IMG/VR virus record: IMGVR_UViG_3300034198_023276
Location: 1 to 51,645 of that record
Length of the DNA: 51,645 nucleotides
Reading direction: 5' to 3' (one strand)
Origin: a virus
The notes beneath the pieces are model-generated. The model was not told the DNA's origin. It made no database searches and saw nothing but the letters and a program-made list of their open reading frames with translations. The position numbers and the translations under genes are program-made. Shown piece by piece: positions 27,823 through 35,124 of the stretch (its first letter is position 1; each line of letters begins with the position of its first letter).

Positions 27823-28448
27823 TCACCCCCCCATTTGCATAAAGCCAAGTCCTTCATCTAATCCGAAGCCTTCTTCTCTTGCAACAAATTTTTGATTCAA
27901 GTCCAAAACATCATTTAAACTATCTTCAATTGGTGTTGAATCATCAAGATCAACCCCATTTATTGCTGCAAAAAACTTCCTTTCACGTTGTTCTTTTTCT
28001 CTTGATGCTTTCAATGTTGCCATTAATTCATCAATTGAAAGATTACTTTCTAGCTCATCATAATTTTTCCAATGACCGAGCAAGAAAACTTCAGACTCCA
28101 AGGAGCTTAGATCTAGTCCGTCCCAACTAGAGCCGCTCCCAGAAGGTTTGGGTCTGTGAGTTTCAAACCACCAGCAACTTCTAGAATCTTCATCATAGTA
28201 GGAATTTCAATTACTTCTTCAAACTTATCTCTATCTTTTGCAAGTTCTGGCATAGTTGTTTCCAAGCAAGCCATAGCTGCTTCAATAAAAATTTCCATTG
28301 CTGCATCTTCTGATGCATTTTCTTCAAGATCCATCTTTTGAATGATTTTCATGAACTTTCTAAGTTGCTTGATTGCAAGCGGTTTAATGACTAGTTCATC
28401 ACCATTTGATAATTCAATTTCTAATGTATCGTATACTGTTGTTGCCAA
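27823..28448 (-). CDS. Tail assembly chaperone, -1 frameshift long form (gpGT-like)
   Basis: The long form joins residues 1-101 of the short chaperone to 107 residues read in the -1 frame, giving 208 residues. After Pro-Asn the shifted product continues PSGSGSSWDGLDLSSLESEV, a flexible Gly-Ser junction, then a GHWKNYDELESN...DELMATLKASREKEQRERKFF helical part. The -1 frame is open from before the heptamer through to the stop at 27823. The segment alone could only start at a TTG (28101) without a proper ribosome binding site, which supports the fusion. The stop is 6 bases before the tape measure start. This is the classical lambda G/GT arrangement. Confidence 0.85.
28102..28152 (-). other. Programmed -1 frameshift signal (slippery heptamer plus stem-loop)
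   Basis: The heptamer C-CCA-AAC (28146-28152) fits X-XXY-YYZ in the zero frame. Six bases downstream a stem can form: GGAGC (28135-28139) with GCTCC (28102-28106), enclosing a 6-bp stem TCTAGT (28126-28131) with ACTAGA (28112-28117) and an 8-base loop. Both frames are open across it. The spacing and parts are as expected for stimulated -1 slippage; the fold itself is a by-eye prediction. Confidence 0.85.
28113..28448 (-). CDS. Tail assembly chaperone, short form (gpG-like)
   Basis: 111 residues, acidic and helical (IKPLAIKQLRKFMKIIQKMDL..., EDAAMEIFIEAAMACLETTMPELAKDRDKFEEVI), typical of the first tail chaperone placed between major tail protein and tape measure. It binds the tape measure protein and recruits tail tube subunits. 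The start is TTG at 28448 with AAAGGAG 7 bases upstream; no ATG exists nearby. A slippery heptamer at codons 100-101 lets some ribosomes shift to the -1 frame and make the longer form. Confidence 0.88.
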   Translation of the reverse strand: MATTVYDTLEIELSNGDELVIKPLAIKQLRKFMKIIQKMDLEENASEDAAMEIFIEAAMACLETTMPELAKDRDKFEEVIEIPTMMKILEVAGGLKLTDPNLLGAALVGTD

Positions 28449-28475
28449 TTTATTTCTCCTTTGTTTATTAGTTAA

Positions 28476-28484
28476 ATTATACCA
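28476..28484 (-). promoter_or_regulatory. Extended -10 promoter-like site
   Basis: TGGTATAAT lies in the gap between the major tail gene and the chaperone gene, just downstream of a strong hairpin. A start about 7 bases later leaves a ~20-base leader containing AAAGGAG. Confidence 0.6.
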
Positions 28485-28511
28485 AAATTATTAATCAATA
28501 CAAATTCAAGA

Positions 28512-28533
28512 CCCTCCCGCTTTGGCGGGAGGG
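28512..28533 (-). terminator. Hairpin terminator after the major tail gene
   Basis: CCCTCCCGC-CAAA-GCGGGAGGG on the minus strand is a perfect 9-bp GC-rich stem with a 4-base loop, followed by TCTTGAATTTG. The U-tract is short, so termination may be partial, or the stem may protect the 3' end of the major tail mRNA. Confidence 0.7.
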
Positions 28534-28577
28534 CTTGATTACTATATTAAGTTGTATTTGTTTTCGTTCAATATTGA

Positions 28578-29300
28578 TTATGAACCAAAAATGCGATCAA
28601 TTACAACACCATATTCAGAACCTGCATATGATGTAGAACGATCATCTGGTAAGCAACGGAAATTCACTGGGAATACTGTTGCTCCATCACGTTTCAATGA
28701 ATGAGCTGTTGTGTCAATTGATACAACACGACGTGCAACATATACACGCTCTTTTTGTCGAGCTGTACTTGCTGCGCCAGCTGCAGAAACCTGTGAAGGA
28801 GCACTACCAACTGCAACTAGAACACGCTCTACTGGAGCATCTCCAAGAGCACCTGCTGCCATGCTTAATGTAGCACCAGTATCTGAACCTTGTGGAGTAC
28901 TTGTAACTAATGTATTAATAGATGCAATTGTGCTTGCATTTGTAGCAACATAGTATGAATCCATTTGACCCCATGAAAATGTTAAGTTTTCAAGAGTAGC
29001 TTCTGTTAATTCTGTCTTAAGCATTACCTTAAGTGATTGCTTGAAAAGACGAGCAGCATCAAGAAGTTGATCAACAACTACTTCGCCGTAATTTGGTTCG
29101 TAAGAAACCTCAAGACCTGTATTTGTATAACCAATCTCACGATAACTAGCTGAGCGTAGTAATCCCTGACGAGCAGAAACACCTGCTGGTAGCAATGTTG
29201 TTAAATCTGAAGTTGCTGTGTTTGGGCGAGTTTCACCATTAGTTGTACTAATGAAGATATCTGCTGCACCAACGATAATATTTTTTGTACTTGTAGCCAT
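28578..29300 (-). CDS. Major tail protein (tail tube subunit)
   Basis: 240 residues. The segment YREIGYTNTGLEVSYEPNYGEVVVDQLLDAARLFKQSLKVMLKTELTEATLENLTFSWG matches a major tail protein type common in siphoviruses of Gram-positive hosts. Its place directly before the chaperone and tape measure genes supports this. It polymerises into the tail tube. Arg codons are mostly CGT, unlike the AGA-rich tape measure, suggesting high expression. It has its own promoter, a leader shared with the capsid gene and a hairpin after the stop. Confidence 0.88.
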   Translation of the reverse strand: MATSTKNIIVGAADIFISTTNGETRPNTATSDLTTLLPAGVSARQGLLRSASYREIGYTNTGLEVSYEPNYGEVVVDQLLDAARLFKQSLKVMLKTELTEATLENLTFSWGQMDSYYVATNASTIASINTLVTSTPQGSDTGATLSMAAGALGDAPVERVLVAVGSAPSQVSAAGAASTARQKERVYVARRVVSIDTTAHSLKRDGATVFPVNFRCLPDDRSTSYAGSEYGVVIDRIFGS

Positions 29301-29302
29301 AT

Positions 29303-29322
29303 TTTATTTCACCACCTTATTT
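29303..29322 (-). promoter_or_regulatory. Shared translation leader of the major tail gene
   Basis: AAATAAGGTGGTGAAATAAA precedes the ATG by 2 bases and is identical over 20 bases to the leader of the capsid gene at 33682-33701. AAGGTGGTGA differs at one base from a full anti-Shine-Dalgarno match. Confidence 0.75.
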
Positions 29323-29380
29323 TATTTTTGTTTTAAAACCTCAAAATCCAATAGCAAGATAACTTGCTTCCTCAGAATAA

Positions 29381-29408
29381 ATCATAGCATATTTGTATAA
29401 TAAAACAA
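29381..29408 (-). promoter_or_regulatory. Promoter for the major tail gene
   Basis: A -35 TTGTTT (29403-29408), a 16-base spacer and a -10 TATGAT (29381-29386) with a TGC extension just before it. The resulting ~75-base leader contains a 6-bp hairpin (29353-29368) ahead of the ribosome binding site. It lies just downstream of the tail terminator gene's stop. Confidence 0.6.
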
Positions 29409-29412
29409 ACTT

Positions 29413-29928
29413 TTATGCATATCTTCCAGTATCTGAATCTAGGTCTCTAGTATAGGCATAAAGTATAGAAATGCTTGCATTCATAACTCCGCCTTCATTT
29501 ACATAGGATTGAACAGGATCAGCTGCCTCAAGCTTAAAAAATCTAAATGTGAATGGACTGGTTGAGGAAAGCTGTAGATTTACTTCTTTTGCAGATTTAT
29601 CAAATCTTCTAAATACGTCTAATATGAAGTTTATAATTGTTTGAATTTGTAAAGCATCAGTAGATACAATATTAAAAGTAACTATTTCTTCATTCATCCA
29701 CCATGCAACGCTTGTTGGGTTCTGCATAACATCATAAATTAAATATGTGGTTCCTGGTAATAGGTTATTAAATTCTGGTACCTGTTGTGCGGGTATAATG
29801 GGCACTAGGGCCTTTGTAAACCCGTCTGCCATGTAATCATTAGGGTCAAGCAAGTTAGCTGCCTGTAATTCGCTCCAGAGCACATTCCTAATGTCATAGA
29901 ACGCCACCTTTGTATAATCTGCTGTCAT
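29413..29928 (-). CDS. Tail terminator-like protein
   Basis: 171 residues placed just before the major tail gene, the usual site of the tail terminator (gpU-like) that caps the tube and joins it to the head. The pattern fits: an N-terminal helix (VAFYDIRNVLWSELQAANLLDPNDY), a central strand pair (TTYLIYDVMQNPTSVAWWMNEEIVTFNIVS), a helix (ALQIQTIINFILDVFRRFDKSA) and a C-terminal strand (MNASISILYAYTRD). Its ATG overlaps the upstream stop by four bases. The call rests on position and secondary-structure pattern. Confidence 0.7.
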   Translation of the reverse strand: MTADYTKVAFYDIRNVLWSELQAANLLDPNDYMADGFTKALVPIIPAQQVPEFNNLLPGTTYLIYDVMQNPTSVAWWMNEEIVTFNIVSTDALQIQTIINFILDVFRRFDKSAKEVNLQLSSTSPFTFRFFKLEAADPVQSYVNEGGVMNASISILYAYTRDLDSDTGRYA

Positions 29929-30653
29929 TGAATTGCCTCCATTCCACCAACAAATGAATCAACTACTCTTTTAATTGCTAGCTGAACATCTGTTATTCCT
30001 GAATTTTTTGTGTTTAAAACTTTAATTGTTTCATCAACTATTTTTGGATACAAATTACTTGAATCCATAATTGATTGAGCATTCCTACTATACCACTCAA
30101 ACATGAATTTTTCAAAAGAATGAGTTACTTGTTTTCCCCCAGGATTTAATATATTTATAGTAGTATTAGGTTGAATAAATTGTATTCCATTCCTTCCTAA
30201 AAATGCCATCATTTTTCTTGACTCTAATCTTACTGGTTTCCCGTTTTCCATCATATCCGCTTTATTTCTAAATATGTGCCTTGCTCTAACAACTTTCCCC
30301 GTCTTGCCTGATCTTTGCAATTCTCTTGGGATAGGAACAAAAGTTTTTGATGGTAAAAATCTAGATGAAACAACTAATGAATTATTAACAAATGCTACTT
30401 TTTCAAGTACAAATAATCTTGACTCTTTATGTCCAGTTTTTCCCCATTCATAAATGTGATGCATTTTTTTGGGGTTAAGCCTGGAATGAGTATCTACTGC
30501 AGGTAAAAATCTATTTTTAAGTATAACATACGCTGCTTTTGAAATTTGTTCAATATTAGATTGATTTATTATGCTGTTTAAAGCAGCATATTTAAGATTA
30601 AGTTCTTTGTTTAACTCATCAAGACTTTTTTGTTCAATTGACAGTTTTATCAT
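29925..30653 (-). CDS. Neck / HK97 gp10-like tail completion protein
   Basis: I start at ATG 30653 (242 residues). The frame extends back to 30707, but that would overlap the head-closure gene by 74 bases instead of 20 and add a hydrophobic leader without a ribosome binding site. The N-terminal helix pair (LSIEQKSLDELNKELNLKYAALNSIINQ, AAYVILKNRFLPAVD) is typical of gp10-like neck proteins, which are basic and helical. The middle has a basic part (RELQRSGKTGKVVRARHIFRNK). It sits between head closure and tail terminator, consistent with a neck role. It is longer than the usual ~120-150 residues of the family, so an extra domain is likely. Confidence 0.6.
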   Translation of the reverse strand: MIKLSIEQKSLDELNKELNLKYAALNSIINQSNIEQISKAAYVILKNRFLPAVDTHSRLNPKKMHHIYEWGKTGHKESRLFVLEKVAFVNNSLVVSSRFLPSKTFVPIPRELQRSGKTGKVVRARHIFRNKADMMENGKPVRLESRKMMAFLGRNGIQFIQPNTTINILNPGGKQVTHSFEKFMFEWYSRNAQSIMDSSNLYPKIVDETIKVLNTKNSGITDVQLAIKRVVDSFVGGMEAIQ

Positions 30654-31092
30654 TATTTTGTACTGGCACCCTACGTAATGTGGACTCGTAATAAGAAATT
30701 TTACCAAATGGATCTAAAACTGCATGCGATGATGTTACTTCAAATATTGTGTCTGGTTGATCATATTTATCTATTTCAACAAATACCTTTTTTCCATTAC
30801 TTGACCTTATGCCTGAAACTCTCCATCTTTTACTTAACAATTGAAGGCTTTTAACTTTAATCATTAATCCTTCATCATATCCCGCTGTAGCATTATTTCC
30901 TGGAGTAAATGATTTGTTATCAGATCTTGTGCTAGTTCCTGAAGTTTTAAAAGGCTCAATTTTGCACTGCATTGTTTTTTCATAAACCCATTGTCTTGAA
31001 ATTGTTCCTGTATTATCGTCTTGTACATTTTGTTGCGTTAAAACATCAGCTTTCATATTCATAATAGAACTAACATATGAATTAGCTCTCAT
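30634..31092 (-). CDS. Head closure / stopper-like protein
   Basis: 152 residues, beta-rich (QCKIEPFKTSGTST..., YDEGLMIKVKSLQLLSKRWRVSGIRSSNGKKVFVEIDKYDQPDTIFEVTSSHAVLDPFGKISYYESTLRRV). The size and position directly after the adaptor fit a head-closure (stopper) protein that plugs the head after packaging. The strand pattern ending in YYESTLRRV is typical of that small barrel. ATG 31092 shares one base with the adaptor stop (TAATG). Confidence 0.62.
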   Translation of the reverse strand: MRANSYVSSIMNMKADVLTQQNVQDDNTGTISRQWVYEKTMQCKIEPFKTSGTSTRSDNKSFTPGNNATAGYDEGLMIKVKSLQLLSKRWRVSGIRSSNGKKVFVEIDKYDQPDTIFEVTSSHAVLDPFGKISYYESTLRRVPVQNNDKTVN

Positions 31093-32045
31093 TATATTAC
31101 CACTATGTTGAGATTACGATAAGTATCTAAAATGTTGTCTACGGCTATATTCCCAGTGCCATTAAACGCACCACCAGCCATTTCAAATGAAATTTCGCTT
31201 AAATCAACTCTCTTAAGATATTTGTTTCTCCAATTAAAATCATTAGAAATAATGTCATTAACTAACAGCATGGCTGCTATCTTAATGTCTTCTGGGACAT
31301 ATTTATAACCAATATCTCCCTCAAATTTATATCTTGATTGATCTCTAAATTTTCCATAATACATTATTGTGGGATCTACTTGATTATCATACCTTACATC
31401 CCAGCCTGGATTTACAATCCTAATAGCTTTACCCGTAGGACTAATTTCTACTTCAAACCCAAAAGAATTTAATGCGGGGGTAACAGTATTATCTACTACT
31501 AGCAGTCCGTTCTCATAGACTTTTTTAAGAGTTATCATTTTTTCAATTAACTCTACGGAATCACTTCCAATGCCTACTTGTTCTTGTGAACCATAATATC
31601 TTCCAAATGTCTGCATTGTGTACCCATCAATTATGGTACGAGCAAGCTTTTCAGCAGACTGTATTTCATTTGGATCATAATAATTCATATCTGAAGGCGT
31701 AGAACCAAGTCCTAGAAAATCAATAATTTCATTAATATCTGCATATGTTGTTTCTACTTTATAATAATCTGTTTGTGTTCCAGTGACGCCATTTAGCGTA
31801 TATGACCAAACTACTTCTAAAACTCTATTTGTGTTTGTTATATTTTGATTTAAAAATATAGAATATTCACCTGCTGTATCACCCGCTGTTGCAGATATAT
31901 TAGAATAACCTGTTAATGCTACAGCATTACTGTCTGCATCATAGACTGTTGCCCTTACAATTCCTGAATCTGCTGGAGTTAATACTCCATTACTATATAT
32001 GTTTAAATATATACTTGATTGTGAATTCCTTGTTATATTTTGCAA
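31092..32045 (-). CDS. Head-tail adaptor with N-terminal Ig-like domain
   Basis: 317 residues. The N-terminal ~100 residues form an Ig-like or FN3-like sandwich (SSIYLNIYSNGVLTPADSGIVRATVYDADSNAVALTG...GEYSIFL...VLEVVWSYTLNGV). The rest (ADINEIIDFLGLG..., NEIQSAEKLARTIIDGYT, YKYVPEDIKIAAMLLVNDIISNDFNWRNKYLKRVDLSEISFEM) resembles gp6/gp15-like adaptors, which have a helical bundle that docks on the portal. The added Ig-like domain may decorate the neck. The start is TTG 32045, with GGAGGT 7 bases upstream. Confidence 0.7.
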   Translation of the reverse strand: MQNITRNSQSSIYLNIYSNGVLTPADSGIVRATVYDADSNAVALTGYSNISATAGDTAGEYSIFLNQNITNTNRVLEVVWSYTLNGVTGTQTDYYKVETTYADINEIIDFLGLGSTPSDMNYYDPNEIQSAEKLARTIIDGYTMQTFGRYYGSQEQVGIGSDSVELIEKMITLKKVYENGLLVVDNTVTPALNSFGFEVEISPTGKAIRIVNPGWDVRYDNQVDPTIMYYGKFRDQSRYKFEGDIGYKYVPEDIKIAAMLLVNDIISNDFNWRNKYLKRVDLSEISFEMAGGAFNGTGNIAVDNILDTYRNLNIVVI

Positions 32046-32059
32046 TCAAAATACCTCCG

Positions 32060-32458
32060 TTATGCGTAGTACTCTTGCGCCTCTCGGGGAGTAGCAAGGC
32101 GAAAACCGTCTTGTGTATCAAAAATTCTTTGTGCTTCTGATTCTGTCATAGCAACAAATGGATGTTGTTGGCTAAATGTGTAGCCCATAACTTGGTATGA
32201 ATGGTTATCTCTATCCATTTTAACTAGCACGGCATCTTGTGTCTTCATGATTTTCTTTTCTCTTTTTTGTTTTTCAAACTCTGGAATTTCAATTTCTTCT
32301 TTTTCAGCGTTACTAAATTTTGCAAACATTGAATAGGTAATTCCTTCTTCTTCTAGCAATGCAGCAATCTCTTGCTTTGTTTTTGCTCCTGAAGTATCTA
32401 CACCAAATGAATCTGCAGCTTTTCTTAAATCGCTTACTTTAAGTTCTAAAAATGACAT
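32060..32458 (-). CDS. Small head-region protein with SAP/Rho-N-like domain
   Basis: 132 residues. Residues ~5-37 (LKVSDLRKAADSFGVDTSGAKTKQEIAALLEEEGI) fit the helix-extended-helix pattern of SAP or Rho N-terminal domains, which bind nucleic acid or pack on proteins. A charged linker follows and then an alpha/beta C-terminus (AVLVKMDRDNHSYQVMGYTFSQQHPFVAMTESEAQRIFD). Similar proteins sit after the capsid gene in actinobacteriophages; their role is not settled, perhaps a capsid-associated or neck protein. It has its own promoter-like site between the capsid hairpin and the start. Confidence 0.65.
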   Translation of the reverse strand: MSFLELKVSDLRKAADSFGVDTSGAKTKQEIAALLEEEGITYSMFAKFSNAEKEEIEIPEFEKQKREKKIMKTQDAVLVKMDRDNHSYQVMGYTFSQQHPFVAMTESEAQRIFDTQDGFRLATPREAQEYYA

Positions 32459-32486
32459 TATGTTTCCTCTCGTTAATGTTAATGTA

Positions 32487-32495
32487 ATTATATCA
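32487..32495 (-). promoter_or_regulatory. Extended -10 promoter-like site after the capsid terminator
   Basis: TGATATAAT sits 12 bases downstream of the capsid hairpin and 28 bases upstream of the next ATG, whose ribosome binding site is GAGAGG. No consensus -35 is seen; the hairpin occupies that place. Confidence 0.6.
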
Positions 32496-32507
32496 GAAAA
32501 TTGTTAA

Positions 32508-32531
32508 GGGAGAGATATTTCTATCTCTCCC
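32508..32531 (-). terminator. Hairpin terminator after the major capsid gene
   Basis: GGGAGAGATA-GAAA-TATCTCTCCC is a perfect 10-bp stem with a GAAA tetraloop, followed by TTAACAATTTTC. The tail is only partly U-rich, so it may terminate partially or stabilise the capsid mRNA. Confidence 0.75.
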
Positions 32532-32557
32532 CCAACTTGCAACTATCTTATTAAAGA

Positions 32558-33679
32558 TTAGTATGTGTATGTACCTGAACCACCTAGTGTTCCAGCTCCG
32601 TGTGTTACAGAACCGAATGATCCACCAGTTGAACCTGATACCTTTACGTTCTTAACGATAACATGTGCATCGTAGTTTTCAACTGCACAACCAACACGGA
32701 TAAAGAGAGTGTACTCAATTGTATCCTTCTTTGGTTGGAACAGACGATAAACAGTTACGTCACGCTTGATACCGATAATAAAGTTTTGAGGGAATGTAAG
32801 ATGTACATCACCATGCAAACCTGAAGTGCCTGCATAATCGCCTGCACGAGTTTCGTCCATCAAAGGAACGTTAATTACTGGAATACCAAATGCAAATGGA
32901 GTTACAGTACCTGGACCACCATCATTTGCAGCAACATCACCACGAATAACGGTTGAACCGATATCGAATGGAGTAGCTGTTGTTGAAGATGTTAGGTTGT
33001 ACAAGTAATCCTGTACCAAGTTAGATCCTGTGAAGAATCGTAGTTGGTTACGGCGTTGCTTGTACTTACGAGGCAAAGTCTTGATTGCTGTATTAAATAC
33101 AGCCTTGTCAAGTCCCTGACCTGCTGCATCGACAACGTGTGCGTTATCGATTGCCAATTTGCGGAATCCCTTAAATGCGGATAGCAACCCTGTGCTTGAT
33201 CCAATACCGTTGATGAGAACATCCTCGATATCGTTACCAGCTTGGGTAGCCATAAGACGTGCAATGTGATCCTCTAGATCTGGACCTTCGAGGTTATCCT
33301 CAAGAGATTCAGATGAGAGTTCCCAGTCAAGACGCAATTTGCGTGTTGTTAGAGAGATCTTTGAAAATGTTGCTGCAGCGTTTGTAAAATCAGCATCTGC
33401 TTCATTAACATAGTTACGAGGATTATCCTCAGAAGCTACAGTCATAATTCTTTGACCTACTGAAACACGATCAATTTCTGTAACATTAGAGCGCATACGG
33501 ATTGTACGAGCTGCCTTTGCAAGAATTGTTGCATCCCACATGTAATCTAGGAAACGATTAGCTTGATCTGGATATAGGAGACCAGTACCTGAAAGGGTAC
33601 GTCCGTCACCTGAAAGATCAGAACCTGAAGTTCCAAGATTTGTTGTATCAATTACTTTTTGTAAAAGTTCATTACTCAT
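32558..33679 (-). CDS. Major capsid protein, HK97 fold
   Basis: 373 residues directly after the protease/scaffold gene. The N-arm (GLLYPDQANRFLDYMWDATILAKAARTIRMRSNVTEIDRV), the central WELSSESLEDNLEG and the spine-helix region DLEDHIARLMATQAGNDIEDVLINGIGS, together with IGIKRDVTVYRLFQPKKDTIEYTLFIRVGCAVENYDAHV, fit the HK97-fold capsid type found in siphoviruses. It forms the icosahedral shell after the protease trims the prohead. Codon use (many CGT, fewer AGA) and the strong shared leader mark it as very highly expressed. A perfect hairpin follows the stop. Confidence 0.92.
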   Translation of the reverse strand: MSNELLQKVIDTTNLGTSGSDLSGDGRTLSGTGLLYPDQANRFLDYMWDATILAKAARTIRMRSNVTEIDRVSVGQRIMTVASEDNPRNYVNEADADFTNAAATFSKISLTTRKLRLDWELSSESLEDNLEGPDLEDHIARLMATQAGNDIEDVLINGIGSSTGLLSAFKGFRKLAIDNAHVVDAAGQGLDKAVFNTAIKTLPRKYKQRRNQLRFFTGSNLVQDYLYNLTSSTTATPFDIGSTVIRGDVAANDGGPGTVTPFAFGIPVINVPLMDETRAGDYAGTSGLHGDVHLTFPQNFIIGIKRDVTVYRLFQPKKDTIEYTLFIRVGCAVENYDAHVIVKNVKVSGSTGGSFGSVTHGAGTLGGSGTYTY

Positions 33680-33681
33680 TA

Positions 33682-33701
33682 TTTATTTCACCACCTTATT
33701 T
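33682..33701 (-). promoter_or_regulatory. Shared translation leader of the capsid gene
   Basis: The same 20 bases AAATAAGGTGGTGAAATAAA as before the major tail gene, 2 bases upstream of the capsid ATG. The remaining gap to the protease stop is only 3 bases. Confidence 0.75.
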
Positions 33702-33704
33702 ATT

Positions 33705-34208
33705 TTATTTAGTTAAGCTATTAACACCGAGGAAGTGTCCTTGCCATATACTTTTTTGGATTTGTGTTTCTTCCATTGACCCGTTAAGATCACTGGACTT
33801 CTTTACTGCGGTTGCGGATTCAAAGCCCTTAAGCTGATGGTCAACATAATCAATCTTGCCATACATATCCGTAATCGTCTTTGTCATTTCTTCGCTTTTT
33901 GCCTTTAGTTCATCTATCGCTTTACCAAATTGGCTTCTGGTTTCCTCTACCATGCGATAAACATCTTGAACTGTAGCAGCCTGTGATGCAAAATTCTTTT
34001 CAATAGAATCATTGAAGAAGGATTTAAGGTCGCTTACCATCTTTGTGAAATCAAGTGTATCCTCGACCTCTGAAATAGCAACTGCCTTTTCGATTGCTTC
34101 TCCCGCATCAACTGCTGTTTCATCAACAGCAACAACTGCATCAACTGCAGCTGGGGCTTCAACTTCAGCAACTTCTGGAGTTACCTCTGTACTTGTTTCT
34201 TCTGTCAT
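33705..34208 (-). CDS. Nested scaffold protein, internal start in the protease gene
   Basis: An in-frame ATG at codon 297 (34208) is preceded by AAGGGGG at 7 bases, a much better ribosome binding site than any at the protease start. The product would be 167 residues: an acidic Glu/Ala/Val region and then coiled coil (DFTKMVSDLKSFFNDSIEKN..., RMVEETRSQFGKAIDELKAKSEEMTKTITDMYGKID). This mirrors lambda gpC/gpNu3, where the scaffold is made in excess from an internal start. The domain boundary coincides with the internal start. Confidence 0.7.
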   Translation of the reverse strand: MTEETSTEVTPEVAEVEAPAAVDAVVAVDETAVDAGEAIEKAVAISEVEDTLDFTKMVSDLKSFFNDSIEKNFASQAATVQDVYRMVEETRSQFGKAIDELKAKSEEMTKTITDMYGKIDYVDHQLKGFESATAVKKSSDLNGSMEETQIQKSIWQGHFLGVNSLTK

Positions 34209-35096
34209 TTCATTACCCCCTTCATTTTTCTTAATCGCCGTTGTTACATCTATAGGCGAAACCTTTTTTTCTTTATTTTGATCTGGATAAAGATTAATTG
34301 TTGCTGTTGTATCTACAACATTTCCAGGAGCTGCTGATTCTGTTGCTGAATGTGATGATGTTGGAGCATCATCTTTCTTAAAATAAGAATCAATAACTTT
34401 TTCAACTGCTTCAAATTTTTCAATATCTGCTTGTTCTACCCATCCAATTGAAGTCATGGAATCTCCACATACAACACAATCCTTTTGTGTTTCTACTGAT
34501 GTTGATGCAACTTCATCTTGTTTGCACCAAAATACATTTTCTGTAATAAGTCCTTCTGCCATCTTTTGAATTGAAAAAATATTTGCTAAAGGATTTGCTG
34601 GGGAATCTACTAAACTCAACTCATGCAAATCATAATTATGGATAACTCTGTGTGATTCCCCGCCGTCATCTGATTTTTCCATTTTAGCATCTACAATATT
34701 GCCACCAATAGAAAATCCTGTGTATGTGCCATCTAAGCACTTTTCCCATGCATCTTGTGCACCCTTTGAAATATAGGCTGTTACATAAACGCCATTGTAC
34801 TTTTTGCCTGAATCTTTATCAAAATATGAATCTTCTTTAAAATTAAGCATTTTGCCAACTGCAGATGGACCGTGCATTTCTCTAATATTTCCACGAAATC
34901 TTTCAAATGCTTTTCTACTTGCTTCAGCAGTAACAACATCTCCGTGACGATCTAGGTTATCTAAGGAAGCAAATCCAGACACTGTTCTTTTTTCTCTATT
35001 CACTTTAGCAATAGGAAAAGATAAAGTCATTGATGATTCGCTGTTATTCCAGTACGTTTTTTTAATATCCATATGTAAATAAATAATATCAAACAT
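33705..35096 (-). CDS. Prohead protease (XkdF-like) with C-terminal scaffold region
   Basis: Up to 463 residues. Residues ~24-175 form the XkdF/HK97-type serine protease: IAKVNREKRTVSGFASLDNLDRHGDVV, catalytic His in REMHG (H75), catalytic Ser in TGFSIGG (S129), then HELSLVDSPANP (159-168). A Cys pair (C207, C210) and an acidic linker follow. Residues 297-463 are acidic, Ala/Val-rich then coiled coil, a typical scaffold that the protease destroys during maturation. Three starts are possible: ATG 35096, 35072 and 35030; none has a good ribosome binding site, so the true N-terminus is uncertain. Family and order (portal, protease, capsid) are clear. Confidence 0.87.
   Translation of the reverse strand: MFDIIYLHMDIKKTYWNNSESSMTLSFPIAKVNREKRTVSGFASLDNLDRHGDVVTAEASRKAFERFRGNIREMHGPSAVGKMLNFKEDSYFDKDSGKKYNGVYVTAYISKGAQDAWEKCLDGTYTGFSIGGNIVDAKMEKSDDGGESHRVIHNYDLHELSLVDSPANPLANIFSIQKMAEGLITENVFWCKQDEVASTSVETQKDCVVCGDSMTSIGWVEQADIEKFEAVEKVIDSYFKKDDAPTSSHSATESAAPGNVVDTTATINLYPDQNKEKKVSPIDVTTAIKKNEGGNEMTEETSTEVTPEVAEVEAPAAVDAVVAVDETAVDAGEAIEKAVAISEVEDTLDFTKMVSDLKSFFNDSIEKNFASQAATVQDVYRMVEETRSQFGKAIDELKAKSEEMTKTITDMYGKIDYVDHQLKGFESATAVKKSSDLNGSMEETQIQKSIWQGHFLGVNSLTK
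34216..34222 (-). promoter_or_regulatory. Internal ribosome binding site for the nested scaffold
   Basis: AAGGGGG followed by 7 bases (TAATGAA) and ATG. The same G-run binding site precedes several other start codons in the window. Confidence 0.65.
35083..35091 (-). promoter_or_regulatory. Possible extended -10 site before the protease gene
   Basis: TGATATTAT lies 10 bases upstream of the second possible protease ATG (35072). If used, the mRNA would be nearly leaderless. It is inside the frame of the longest protease version, so support is weak. Confidence 0.3.
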
Positions 35097-35124
35097 TACA
35101 AATAATGCATAATTTTATATGATA

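Noticed and set aside
27823-28101. Independent 92-residue gene starting at TTG 28101
   Set aside because: There is no usable ribosome binding site, and the frame is open upstream into a slippery heptamer; it is the frameshifted part of the chaperone.
28578-29928. Contractile tail
   Set aside because: Only one tail tube gene lies between terminator and chaperones, and no sheath-like protein or baseplate wedge set is seen.
29925-30707. 260-residue version of the neck protein
   Set aside because: The longer start has no ribosome binding site and overlaps the head-closure gene by 74 bases; ATG 30653 fits the family start better.
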